Source of the DNA: Deltaproteobacteria bacterium GWA2_55_10
GTDB lineage: Bacteria > Desulfobacterota > GWC2-55-46
DNA: 26,454 nt
Reading direction: 5' to 3'
Assembly (NCBI GenBank): GCA_001797415.1
Contig: MGPL01000138.1
Coordinates: 5,716-32,169 of the forward strand
Part shown: piece by piece, positions 14,326 to 20,867 of the stretch
Position numbering within the stretch: position 1 is the first letter of the stretch
Layout of the letters: each line of letters begins with the position of its first letter
The notes under the pieces: model-generated
Seen by the model: only the letters and a program-made list of their open reading frames with translations
Told to the model about the DNA's origin: nothing
Databases searched by the model: none
Made by a program: the position numbers and the translations under genes

Positions 14326-14991
14326 ATGACCCGCGAGGCATACCACAGGGCGATAAAGGAGCTTGAGGGCGACCTTGAGCAGATGGCCGCTATGGCGGAC
14401 ACCGCGATAAAGGGGGCGATGGAGGCCCTCGTCGCGAGGGACATTGAAAGATCAAGGCAGATAGTCCGCAACGACATCGAGGTCAACAGGAAGCGTTTCG
14501 AGATAGAGGAGAAGTGCATCAGGCTTATCGCCACGCAGCAGCCCATGGCCGTGGACCTGCGCATACTGGCCGCGGTAATCAACATCATAACCGACCTCGA
14601 GCGCATAGGCGACCACGCCGAAGGCATCGCGAAGATAAGCGTCTCTATCGGCAACGAGCCGCTGGTTAAGCCCCTCGTAGACATGCCCAAGATGGCGGCG
14701 AAGGCGACATCGATGCTTGAGAGATGCATGAAAGCCTTTATCGAGAGGGACATCGAGACTGCGCGCAATATCTGCAACGAGGACGACGAGGTCGACGCCT
14801 ACTACGATAAGATCTACAGCGAGCTCGTCCATCTCATGATAGAGAAGCCGACGCTAATAAAGGAAGCGACATACCTCATCTGGGCCGCGCACAACATAGA
14901 GAGGATAGCGGACAGGGTGACGAATATAGCGGAACGCGTCGTTTATATGGTTACGGGGAAGATGGAGGAGATGAACGTCTCGAAGTATTAG
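14326..14991 (+). CDS. phoU: Phosphate signalling regulator PhoU
   Basis: The 221-residue all-alpha cytosolic protein has two PhoU domains. The metal-binding E/DxxxD motifs typical of the family are visible in NIITDLERIGDHAEGIAK and, in the second half, AAHNIERIADRVTNIAER. It normally represses the Pho response when phosphate is plentiful and restrains Pst transport. An AGGAGG ribosome-binding site lies 5 bases before the ATG, and only 12 bases separate it from pstB. It is the last gene of the operon. Its stop codon is followed directly by a family A-like repeat (14992) and then by a terminator (15141). Confidence 0.96.
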   Translation: MTREAYHRAIKELEGDLEQMAAMADTAIKGAMEALVARDIERSRQIVRNDIEVNRKRFEIEEKCIRLIATQQPMAVDLRILAAVINIITDLERIGDHAEGIAKISVSIGNEPLVKPLVDMPKMAAKATSMLERCMKAFIERDIETARNICNEDDEVDAYYDKIYSELVHLMIEKPTLIKEATYLIWAAHNIERIADRVTNIAERVVYMVTGKMEEMNVSKY

Positions 14992-15118
14992 TTCGAACGC
15001 AATAAATGGCTTTATACTGCGTTGGGCTCCTCGGAAAATCCTCGACGTACCGCAAAGAGTACGACTGCGGTTTTCCTCGTCGCCCGCCTTGTCTAAAGAC
15101 CATTTCTTGCGTTCGTAA
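14992..15118. repeat. Family A-related palindromic repeat, copy A3
   Basis: The ends GAACGCAATAAATGG (14995-15009) and CCATTTCTTGCGTTC (15100-15114) are inverted repeats with one mismatch. The core CGACGTACCGCAAAGAGTACGA resembles the core of A1, although the terminal sequences differ. It begins on the base after the phoU stop codon. It is the first item of the 757-base gene-free stretch 14992-15748. Confidence 0.7.
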
Positions 15119-15140
15119 TCAGGTCGATTGCTAAACTGAA

Positions 15141-15174
15141 AAAGGCGAGGTCTCAAGACCCCGCCTTTTCTTTT
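15141..15174 (+). terminator. Terminator of the pst-phoU operon (first of a twin pair)
   Basis: AAAGGCGAGGTC (15141-15152), loop TCAA, GACCCCGCCTTT (15157-15168), then a T-rich run. There is one mismatch in the stem. A near-identical hairpin lies at 15441-15477. Confidence 0.85.
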
Positions 15175-15176
15175 GA

Positions 15177-15212
15177 CCCTCTCCCCGAGGGGAGAGGGCA
15201 GGGGTGAGGGGG
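15177..15212. repeat. Short G/C palindromic repeat (CCTCTCCCC/GGGGAGAGG), half-element
   Basis: CCCTCTCCCC and GGGGAGAGGG are paired, followed by CAGGGGTGAGGGGGA. It corresponds to the left half of the element at 1978-2069. Confidence 0.65.
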
Positions 15213-15222
15213 AGTATTTGTC

Positions 15223-15389
15223 CGTCATTGCGAGCGAAGCGTGGCAATCTGATTTTAAAGGATGAGGATGAGATTGCTTATCTCGCCCCGTCCATGGGGC
15301 TCGACCCTTCGGGCTGCCGCACCTTCGTCGCAGCATTCAATTTTTGCTGTCCTGCAAAAATTGTCGTCGCGTACGCTCCTCTCAATGAC
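15223..15389. repeat. GTCATTGCGAGCGAAGCG-type dispersed repeat
   Basis: The left end CGTCATTGCGAGCGAAGCG is roughly inverted at the right end (CGCGTACGCTCCTCTCAATGAC). The inner part reads GTGGCAATCTGATTTT and GAGATTGCTTATCTCG. A perfect 10-bp stem, CAATTTTTGC/GCAAAAATTG, lies near the right side. Elements beginning GTCATTGCGAGCGAAGCG are familiar intergenic repeats in many bacterial genomes. This copy is longer than the minimal form and appears to contain inserted sequence. Confidence 0.7.
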
Positions 15390-15403
15390 TGCACGGCAAA
15401 GGC

Positions 15404-15434
15404 TGTTGGGTTACGCTCCGCTAACCCAACCTAC
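15404..15434. repeat. GTTGGGTTA hairpin repeat
   Basis: GTTGGGTTA (15405-15413) pairs exactly with TAACCCAAC (15422-15430) around CGCTCCGC. This is a known style of short dispersed hairpin in bacterial genomes. Confidence 0.6.
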
Positions 15435-15440
15435 TCAACT

Positions 15441-15477
15441 AATAAAAGGCGAGGTCTAAAGACCTCGCCTTTTTTAT
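15441..15477. terminator. Second twin terminator
   Basis: ATAAAAGGCGAGGTC, loop TAAA, GACCTCGCCTTTTTTAT forms a perfect stem with T-runs on both strands. It is nearly the same sequence as the hairpin at 15141-15174, 300 bases upstream, with three repeat elements between them. No gene ends directly before it. Confidence 0.8.
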
Positions 15478-15503
15478 TATGGAGATTTTTGTTTTTAAAA
15501 AAC

Positions 15504-15660
15504 AGGGGGCATAACGCGAAGCGAGCATAAGGTTAGGGGAAGGACGAGCGAGCCGGGGCATAAAGGAGCGAATGCCTGAAGGGCATCGCTCCATAAGGGG
15601 CGAGCTGCGAGCGGAGCCTTATGCCCAAAAAAGCGCGGCAGCGCGCATAAGGTCTTTTGC
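15504..15660. repeat. Family C repeat, copy C2
   Basis: The element opens with AGGGGGCATAACGCGAAGCG and ends with the block at 15618-15654 shared with copy C1 (35 of 37 bases identical). CATAAGG and its complement CCTTATG, together with GCGAGC, recur through the element, giving several alternative stems. One internal hairpin is GGAGCGAATGCC...GGGCATCGCTCC. Confidence 0.75.
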
Positions 15661-15688
15661 TGAAAAAACATGCTCCTTTTAGATAAAA

Positions 15689-15722
15689 ACAAAAAAAACC
15701 TCTCCATTTTGTTGGAGAGGTT
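15689..15722 (-). terminator. Terminator of the mgtE-recO-glyQ block
   Basis: Read on the minus strand, AACCTCTCCA (complement of 15713-15722), a 6-base loop and TGGAGAGGTT are followed by eight or more T. It lies 26 bases after the stop codon of the 80-residue gene. Confidence 0.9.
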
Positions 15723-15748
15723 GATGGGACTTATTCAGCTACGCCTTT

Positions 15749-15991
15749 CTATTTATCCTCAAGAATCAGTTTTTTTGATCTCTCGTTGAAGCCAGCGAGA
15801 TTTTCAGGATCATAGATGCAAACGGTTATTTCTTTCTGATAATCAGCGCTGGAGATATGCCTATGATTTGCATCGGTAGGCTCTTCGATAACGGCGTTGA
15901 GCGCGCCTCTAAGTTGCTTCGCTTCTGCCATTGTCAAAAACAAGGTTATATTATCCAATTTTTTGCTTCTATCATCATCAATCATGCGCAT
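15749..15991 (-). CDS. Conserved-looking hypothetical protein, 80 residues
   Basis: I do not recognise a named family. The 80-residue acidic, soluble product reads as a small alpha/beta domain: a predicted strand LDNITLFLT, a helix AEAKQLRGALNAVIEE, a His-containing loop (ANHRHISSADYQ), a strand KEITVCIYD and a basic end RSKKLILEDK. There is no signal peptide or membrane helix. The ATG lies 4 bases after the stop of the RraB-like gene, and its ribosome-binding site (GAGGTAA) is formed by that gene's last codons, so the two are translationally coupled. It is followed by a strong terminator, which marks it as the last gene of the operon. The linkage suggests a role alongside the RraB-like protein. 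Confidence 0.75.
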   Translation of the reverse strand: MRMIDDDRSKKLDNITLFLTMAEAKQLRGALNAVIEEPTDANHRHISSADYQKEITVCIYDPENLAGFNERSKKLILEDK

Positions 15992-15995
15992 AGTT

Positions 15996-16352
15996 TTACC
16001 TCAAATCCACCGCCCACCCGCAGTATTCCGAATCGTAATTCGCCCCAAGTTTTACAAGTGCCTCGGTCATTCCGGCATTTGCCTCTGGCGATAGCTGGAT
16101 CGACGCCTCGACCGCCCATACATCGGTGCCGTCTTCCCGCTCCGCAGGCTCTATCTCGTTTACGCGGAAGCCGCGCGCCTGAAGCTCCTTAGAGAGCTTG
16201 GCGGCCTCAAGCTGGTTTGGGGAGAGGAACTGATGTTCGGTATATAAGGGGTCCTTCTCCGAGAAGCCCTTATTCCTCACCAGCTCAAGTATCTCGTCAT
16301 TCCTCTTGAGCAGTCTTTTGAGGATCTTTTCTATCCGCGCTTGGTCGAGCAT
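15996..16352 (-). CDS. RraB-like protein (regulator of ribonuclease E activity B domain)
   Basis: The product has 118 residues from the ATG at 16352, which overlaps the glyQ stop as ATGA. The frame is open 27 codons further upstream inside glyQ, but that stretch is a shadow. The N-terminus is a charged helix (DQARIEKILKRLLKRNDEILELV). The remainder resembles the RraB fold: a strand/helix GFRVNEIEP, an acidic loop EREDGTDVWAVEASI, and the C-terminal ANYDSEYCGWAVDL, matching the family's Y..EYDGWG end. RraB in E. coli binds RNase E and alters its cleavage choice. Whether this organism has RNase E is not visible. Family call is moderately confident and function is by analogy. Confidence 0.7.
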   Translation of the reverse strand: MLDQARIEKILKRLLKRNDEILELVRNKGFSEKDPLYTEHQFLSPNQLEAAKLSKELQARGFRVNEIEPAEREDGTDVWAVEASIQLSPEANAGMTEALVKLGANYDSEYCGWAVDLR

Positions 16353-17242
16353 CAGGCCCCTGCTTTTACCGCTTCGCCCTTGTGGAGAGGGAAGCCGAGC
16401 GCCTCCCTTGTCTTCAAATATCCTTCGGCACAACCCCTCGCCAGCGCCCTGACGCGCCCGATGAAACGGGTCCTCTCGGCAACTGATATTGCGCCCCTCG
16501 CGTCGAGCAGGTTAAAGGTGTGAGAGCATTTGAGGCAGAAGTCGTATGCCGGCAGATAAAGCCCCTTCTCCATCAGCCTGCACGATTCCTTCTCGTACAT
16601 GTCGAAGAGGGTGAAGAGCATTTTGGTGTCGGCCTCCTCGAAGTTGTATTTCGAGTACTCTATCTCTGTCTGCTTGTGGACATCGCCGTATTTCACGCCC
16701 GCTGACCACTGGAGGTCGTAGACATTGTCCACGCCCTGGAGGTACATGGTTATCCTCTCAAGGCCATAGGTTATCTCGCCTGCCACGGGCTTGAGGTCGA
16801 TGCCGCCAGCCTGCTGGAAATATGTGAACTGGGTTATCTCCATGCCGTCGAGCCATACCTCCCAGCCCAAGCCCCACGCGCCGAGCGTAGGCGACTCCCA
16901 GTCGTCCTCGACAAAGCGGATGTCGTGGGCAAGGGGGTCAATACCCAGGGTCTTGAGGCTCTCAAGGTAAAGGTCCTGTATGTCGTCAGGCGAGGGCTTC
17001 AGGATAACCTGAAATTGGTAATAGTGCTGGAGCCTGTTCGGGTTCTCGCCGTACCTGCCGTCCGTCGGCCTCCTCGAAGGCTCTACGTATGCGGCCTTCC
17101 AGGGCTCTGGCCCGAGCACCTTCAGGAAGGTCGCCGGGTGGAATGTGCCCGCGCCCTTTTCCATGTCATAGGGCTGCATGAGGTTGCAGCCCCTGTCTGC
17201 CCAGAACCTCTGGAGATTCAGGATAACATCCTGGAAGTGCAT
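16352..17242 (-). CDS. glyQ: Glycyl-tRNA synthetase alpha subunit
   Basis: This is the catalytic alpha chain of the bacterial alpha2beta2 glycyl-tRNA synthetase, which charges tRNA-Gly. The 296-residue length is standard. The family's highly conserved segments are present: NLQRFWADRGCNLMQPYDME, GAGTFHPATFLKVLGPEPW, AYVEPSRRPTDGRYGENPNR and WLDGMEITQFTYFQQAGG. A GAGG ribosome-binding site precedes the ATG (the minus strand reads CACCGGAGGAACTGAAATG). The beta-chain gene glyS, which normally follows directly, is absent. The next gene, overlapping by 4 bases, is the RraB-like one. glyS must lie elsewhere in the genome. Confidence 0.97.
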   Translation of the reverse strand: MHFQDVILNLQRFWADRGCNLMQPYDMEKGAGTFHPATFLKVLGPEPWKAAYVEPSRRPTDGRYGENPNRLQHYYQFQVILKPSPDDIQDLYLESLKTLGIDPLAHDIRFVEDDWESPTLGAWGLGWEVWLDGMEITQFTYFQQAGGIDLKPVAGEITYGLERITMYLQGVDNVYDLQWSAGVKYGDVHKQTEIEYSKYNFEEADTKMLFTLFDMYEKESCRLMEKGLYLPAYDFCLKCSHTFNLLDARGAISVAERTRFIGRVRALARGCAEGYLKTREALGFPLHKGEAVKAGA

Positions 17243-17280
17243 TTCAGTTCCTCCGGTGAGGATTTATTCTACTCTTTTTT

Positions 17281-17311
17281 TCCTCTCCCCGGAGGGGAGA
17301 GGGGGATAAAA
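17281..17311. repeat. Short G/C palindromic repeat (CCTCTCCCC/GGGGAGAGG)
   Basis: CCTCTCCCC, GGA, GGGGAGAGG and then GGGA. It is a third relative of the elements at 1978-2069 and 15177-15212, located just upstream of glyQ. Confidence 0.65.
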
Positions 17312-17387
17312 ATGAGACCTCGGGTGTTTATTGACAGTCTATTCTACAAAAAAGCGAGTATTGAAGTCAAAAAAGGTTTTTGTTCTT

Positions 17388-17487
17388 ACCCCTCTTTTCT
17401 AAAGAGGGGCAGGGGAGATTAGATGTAGGGTGCTCTCAAAGCACCAAAAGTAATCCCCCTCAGTCCCCCTTTAGAAAAGGGGGAAGT
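17388..17487. repeat. CCCCTCTTTTCTAAAGAGGGG-type inverted repeat element
   Basis: The left hairpin CCCCTCTTTT-CTA-AAGAGGGG with GGGAGATT is mirrored on the right by AATCCCCCTC and the hairpin CCCCCTTT-AGAAAAGGGGG. Between them sits a small stem GGTGCTCTCAAAGCACC. The outer parts are inverted copies, as in miniature palindromic elements. It lies inside the mgtE-recO-glyQ gene block, between the 64-residue gene and glyQ. No coding content was seen in 17243-17495. Confidence 0.7.
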
Positions 17488-17495
17488 AGAGGTTT

Positions 17496-17690
17496 TTAAC
17501 CTTTAAAAAATGTATAAACGACATAGCCAGCGATTATGATAGCGAGATATACGGCGCTCCTGACCAGTACGGCTTTTATGTTTTTGGCTGTGAGTGCGCC
17601 TTCCTTGCGGCCTGTAACATCCCCCATCAATGTAAAAAAGACTATGAAGAGGTAGGCGAGGGCGAACGCCAGCGCTATATTTATATCCAT
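17496..17690 (-). CDS. Small two-helix membrane protein, function unknown
   Basis: The 64-residue product is not assignable to a named family by eye. It has two hydrophobic helices, INIALAFALAYLFIVFFTLM (start) and RSAVYLAIIIAGYVVYTFF (end), joined by a polar, basic loop GDVTGRKEGALTAKNIK. The termini are therefore probably on the same side of the inner membrane. The ATG is 9 bases after the recO stop with AAGG ahead of it, supporting co-transcription with mgtE and recO. GC content and codon use match the neighbours. It could be an assembly factor or a regulator of a membrane partner, but nothing in the sequence says which. Confidence 0.7.
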   Translation of the reverse strand: MDINIALAFALAYLFIVFFTLMGDVTGRKEGALTAKNIKAVLVRSAVYLAIIIAGYVVYTFFKG

Positions 17691-17699
17691 CTATAGACC

Positions 17700-18464
17700 T
17701 TAAGCCCAGGCGCTTTTGAGCTTTGCCATGAAACGCCTGGTCTTTAGCTCCTTTCCCAGCTGGAATTTTATGAAGTCGTAGAGAAACCGCTCGCTCTCTT
17801 CGAGGAATGCCGCCCCGGGCTTGAGCCTCTCCAGCTTCCCTGCCTCAAGGCGCGCTGCCATTGAAAGGAGGCCCGCTGTGCCCGGAGATACCGGTATAAG
17901 CCCCATGATACCCGAAGAGCACCGCCTGCAGACAAGGCCGCCCCTTTCAGAGCTGAAATAGAGCCTTTCTTCCCCGGCGTGCTGCCTGCACGCCACGCAG
18001 CCGCCAAGGTGGGGCAGGTAGCCGCATATTGAAAGGAGCCTTATCTCGAAGAACCGCAGGAGCTCTTCATTCGGACTGGCTTCGAGCATCTTGAGGAATG
18101 CGACAAGCGTATGGTAGACGGCAGGGAGCACGATCCCCTCGCGCGTCATCTCGGAGGTAAGCTCAAGGAGATAGCAGGCGTCAGCAAGCCTCTCAATGTC
18201 TTCTTTTAAAGGCGCGAACGCGTCCACGAGCTTCGCGTCCTCTACCCGCACGAAATCAGTACTACCGTTATGGAAGAACATGAGGTCGATATGCGAGAGG
18301 GGGTCGAGGTTGCCGACGAACCTCTTCCTCGACCTGCGCGCGCCCTTGGCAATGCCGGAAAGCTTTCCCTGCTCAAGGGTGTAGAAGGTGAGTATCCGGT
18401 CAGACTCGCCGTAGTCCAGCGAGTTCAAAACGACCGCGCGGGCCCTGTATGAACCGCGCTTCAT
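17700..18464 (-). CDS. recO: DNA repair protein RecO
   Basis: The 254-residue protein loads RecA onto SSB-coated single-stranded DNA in the RecF pathway. The N-terminal OB-fold is recognisable from YRARAVVLNSLDYGESDRILTFYT and KGARRSRKRFVGNLDPLSHI. The middle is helical, and the zinc-binding cysteines CVACRQH and CRRC lie around residues 155-185. Length is typical (about 240-260). It starts one base after the mgtE stop codon, so the two are tightly coupled, and it is followed after 9 bases by a small membrane protein gene. RecO next to glyQ is a common order in related phyla, here with one small gene and a repeat between them. Confidence 0.94.
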   Translation of the reverse strand: MKRGSYRARAVVLNSLDYGESDRILTFYTLEQGKLSGIAKGARRSRKRFVGNLDPLSHIDLMFFHNGSTDFVRVEDAKLVDAFAPLKEDIERLADACYLLELTSEMTREGIVLPAVYHTLVAFLKMLEASPNEELLRFFEIRLLSICGYLPHLGGCVACRQHAGEERLYFSSERGGLVCRRCSSGIMGLIPVSPGTAGLLSMAARLEAGKLERLKPGAAFLEESERFLYDFIKFQLGKELKTRRFMAKLKSAWA

Positions 18465-18465
18465 A

Positions 18466-19824
18466 TTACAGAAGGCCCATCTTCATGAAAATGGTCGCAA
18501 GCCCCAGGAAGGTGAAAAAGCCGCCTACGTCGGTAGACGCGGTGACGAATATGCTCGACGATATTGCCGGGTCGAAGTTGAACCGCTTAAGTACCAAAGG
18601 CATTATGGTGCCTATGAGCCCGGCTATCATCATATTTGCTATCATGGCCAGGAAAAGGAGGAGCCCCACGATCGGGTTTGCGCCGAGCAGGTAAGCTATG
18701 AACCCGGCGGTCCCGCCCGTCAAAAAGCCGTTGCAGAAGCCGACAAGCACTTCCTTCAAGAGCACGCCCCTGGCGTTCTTGAAGTTTATCTCGCCCAGGG
18801 CCAGCGCCCGCACCACCACGGTGATGGTCTGGGTCGCGGCGTTCCCGCCCATGCCCGCCACTATGGGCATGAGCACGGCCAGGAGCACGAGCTGGGCTAT
18901 GGCGCCCTCGAAGAGTTTCACGACGCTCGCGGCGACAAGGGCGGTTGCGAGGTTCAAAAAGAGCCAGGGCACGCGCATCCTTATGGCCCTCAGGGGCGGG
19001 TCCAGGGCCCTGGCCTCGGTATGAAGGCCCGCCATCTTGTAGAAGTCCTCGAATATCTCCTCCTCGAGCACGTCGACCACGTCGTCGATGGTTATCCTTC
19101 CGACGAGCCTGCCTTCGTGGTCGACGACAGGCATCGATATGAGGTCATATTTCTGGAAGAGCTTCGCGACCTCCTCCTGGTCCATGTCCGTTGTGACATG
19201 CAGGGCTTCCCTGTTCGTTATCTCGATTATCCTGGTCTTGGGCCTGGCAAGGATGAGCTTGTCGAGGGAGACCGACCCCACGAGCCTGCCATCCCTGTCC
19301 ACGACGAAGACGTTCGAAATGTTCTCTATCTCCTCGGCCTTTTTCCTGACCTCCTCTATCGTCTCTTCGATAGTGGCGGTCTCGTGTACAGATACAAGCT
19401 CGGCCTGCATCTTTCCGCCGGCAGTGTCCTCGGGATAGACCAGGAGCTTCTGTACGGCGATGGCCTCGTGCCGGTCTATGCCTTCGAGGACCTGCTTGGC
19501 GTCCTCGACCGGCAGCTCCGAGATGACGTCTGCCGCGTCGTCGGTCTCCATCTCATGGACGACCTCGATGAGCTCTTCGGAGGTTATGGAAGAAATGAGC
19601 GCCTTTCTCAGGCGCTCGTCCACCTCGAGGAGCACGGCTGAGGCCTGCTCAGGGGAGAGGAGCTTGAAGACCCGCATGGCCTCCTCGTCCTCCAGGGACA
19701 TGAGAAGCCTGCCGATGTCAGAAGAGTGCAATTCTTCGAGGAGGCGCGCGATATCCTCCTCGCGGTTGGCCTCGAGGTAATTCTTAACTTCTTCTGTATG
19801 GTCGTGTTTTACTTCGACAACCAT
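18466..19824 (-). CDS. mgtE: Magnesium transporter MgtE
   Basis: This is a Mg2+-gated channel of the inner membrane, 452 residues with the full domain set. An acidic superhelical N domain (about 10-130) repeats LxELxxxDxxxLLxxLxxEEAxxVFxLL patterns. Two CBS domains follow (about 135-255; VFVVDRDGRLVGSVSLDKLI and MPVVDHEGRLVGRITIDDVVDV). The plug-helix region EEEIFEDFYKMAGL leads into five transmembrane helices with the pore motif PIVAGMGGNAATQT and the Mg2+-site Asp in TASTDVGGFFTFLG. N and CBS domains sense cytosolic Mg2+. A promoter lies at 19924-19952 with a leader of about 93 nt, in which I saw no M-box riboswitch. It is the first gene of the block with recO. Confidence 0.96.
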   Translation of the reverse strand: MVVEVKHDHTEEVKNYLEANREEDIARLLEELHSSDIGRLLMSLEDEEAMRVFKLLSPEQASAVLLEVDERLRKALISSITSEELIEVVHEMETDDAADVISELPVEDAKQVLEGIDRHEAIAVQKLLVYPEDTAGGKMQAELVSVHETATIEETIEEVRKKAEEIENISNVFVVDRDGRLVGSVSLDKLILARPKTRIIEITNREALHVTTDMDQEEVAKLFQKYDLISMPVVDHEGRLVGRITIDDVVDVLEEEIFEDFYKMAGLHTEARALDPPLRAIRMRVPWLFLNLATALVAASVVKLFEGAIAQLVLLAVLMPIVAGMGGNAATQTITVVVRALALGEINFKNARGVLLKEVLVGFCNGFLTGGTAGFIAYLLGANPIVGLLLFLAMIANMMIAGLIGTIMPLVLKRFNFDPAISSSIFVTASTDVGGFFTFLGLATIFMKMGLL

Positions 19825-19923
19825 TGGAGCCCTTTACGGTGAATTTCGGTCCGGAACGTCGTCTATCCGCGGATTTAAACGAGCTTGGAAGGTGAATTCC
19901 TGGTCTTGCCGGCTTATCAGAAA

Positions 19924-19952
19924 AAATTAGCACCGGAGAGGAGATAAGTCAA
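19924..19952 (-). promoter_or_regulatory. Promoter of the mgtE-recO block
   Basis: On the minus strand, TTGACT (19947-19952), a 17-base spacer and TAATTT (19924-19929). This is the first good promoter upstream of mgtE and lies just beyond the uspA terminator. Confidence 0.6.
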
Positions 19953-19987
19953 CAGGGAAGAGGCTATTTTATTGTGAGACAGCCAAT

Positions 19988-20016
19988 AAAAAGGGCGGCC
20001 TGAGGCCGCCCTTTTT
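19988..20016. terminator. Terminator after uspA
   Basis: AAAAAGGGCGGCC (19988-20000), loop TGA, GGCCGCCCTTTTT (20004-20016), a perfect 13-bp stem with T-runs on both strands. It ends the clpA-like/uspA transcript 21 bases after the uspA stop. Confidence 0.95.
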
Positions 20017-20036
20017 AATGCCGATTGTCAGGTCTC

Positions 20037-20867
20037 TTATCTCTCCAGGAAAAATGGCCCCTTGACGGTCCTCATCACGTGCTCTGTCGTAGAGCCGAGG
20101 ACCATCTCCACGAGCCTCGAATGGTGGGACGAGCCCATGAAAAGGAGGTCGTGGCCGTTCTCTTTGTAATAATTCTCTATGACAATGGGCGCGTCCCCTT
20201 TGCGGTGGACGAACCTGGCCTTTATGTCATAGGGCTTGAGATACGCGGCAGCCTCTGCAAGCAGGGCTTCGTCTTCCGCGGCCGAGACGGTAAGGACCGT
20301 GAGCGTCAGGTCGAGGGTCTTGACCCATTCTGCCGCCGAGTGCATGGCCCTGCTCGCGCTCGGGCTGCCGTCATAGGCAAGGAGCGGGTTGGTCGGTTCC
20401 GTGAAATGCTCGGGCACAATGAGGACAGGCTTGGGCGACCTCCGGAGCACGCTCTCCGTGGTCGAGCCCAGGAGACCGTACTCGAACTTGGCGTTCACGC
20501 CCCTCCTGCCTATTACAACCAGGTCCGCCAGCTTGGCCTTTTCGGTTATCTCGTTGGCGACGATGCCGAAGGTTATCTGGCTTTCGCAGGTCGCGTCGTT
20601 CTCCTTGCAGGCGTCTTCAAAGGCTGACAGGATGGTCTTGCCCCTGGCCTCCATAGCCTCTCTCACGCGGGTGGAGAAGTTGAGGAAGGGCTCAAAGCCC
20701 AGAGACCCTGAAATATCGTGGAGAAAAGGGCCTTCAAGGGATACGACATCGACTACATGCACTCCGGCAAGCACAGCGCCGAACTTCTTTGAAAGCCACA
20801 TCGAGTAGTCCAGCGCTGCCGTGCCAAATGCGGATCCGTCCTGCGGTACCAATATGGTTTTTATCAT
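20037..20867 (-). CDS. Tandem universal stress protein (UspA family)
   Basis: The 276-residue protein consists of two Usp domains. The first (1-150) begins MIKTILVPQDGSAFGTAALDYSMWL and contains the ATP-binding pattern G-2x-G-9x-G-S/T as GRRGVNAKFEYGLLGSTTESVL. The second (about 160-276) begins LLAYDGSPSASRAMHSAAEW and ends with GSSHHSRLVEMVLGSTTEHVM. Here the first Gly of the nucleotide motif is followed by SSHHS, so the second site may bind ATP less well. Tandem Usps are cytosolic stress and signalling proteins of mostly unknown targets. The ATG overlaps the stop of the unfoldase gene by 4 bases (ATGA), so the two are produced together. This suggests a joint role in stress response. Confidence 0.92.
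   Translation of the reverse strand: MIKTILVPQDGSAFGTAALDYSMWLSKKFGAVLAGVHVVDVVSLEGPFLHDISGSLGFEPFLNFSTRVREAMEARGKTILSAFEDACKENDATCESQITFGIVANEITEKAKLADLVVIGRRGVNAKFEYGLLGSTTESVLRRSPKPVLIVPEHFTEPTNPLLAYDGSPSASRAMHSAAEWVKTLDLTLTVLTVSAAEDEALLAEAAAYLKPYDIKARFVHRKGDAPIVIENYYKENGHDLLFMGSSHHSRLVEMVLGSTTEHVMRTVKGPFFLER

Noticed and set aside
12994..14346. 450-codon minus-strand open frame opposite pstA, pstB and phoU
   Set aside because: It is antisense to three certain genes. Its composition reflects the complement of their codons and it has no recognisable domain. Similar frames opposite pstS, the unfoldase and dnaK were rejected for the same reason.
14992..15748. CRISPR array or small-RNA gene in the repeat island
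   Set aside because: The repeats differ from one another, lack regular spacing and read as independent palindromic elements. No cas genes are present.
19825..19917. M-box (ykoK) magnesium riboswitch in the mgtE leader
   Set aside because: The leader is only about 93 nt and I could not match the conserved M-box segments. A covariance-model search would settle it.
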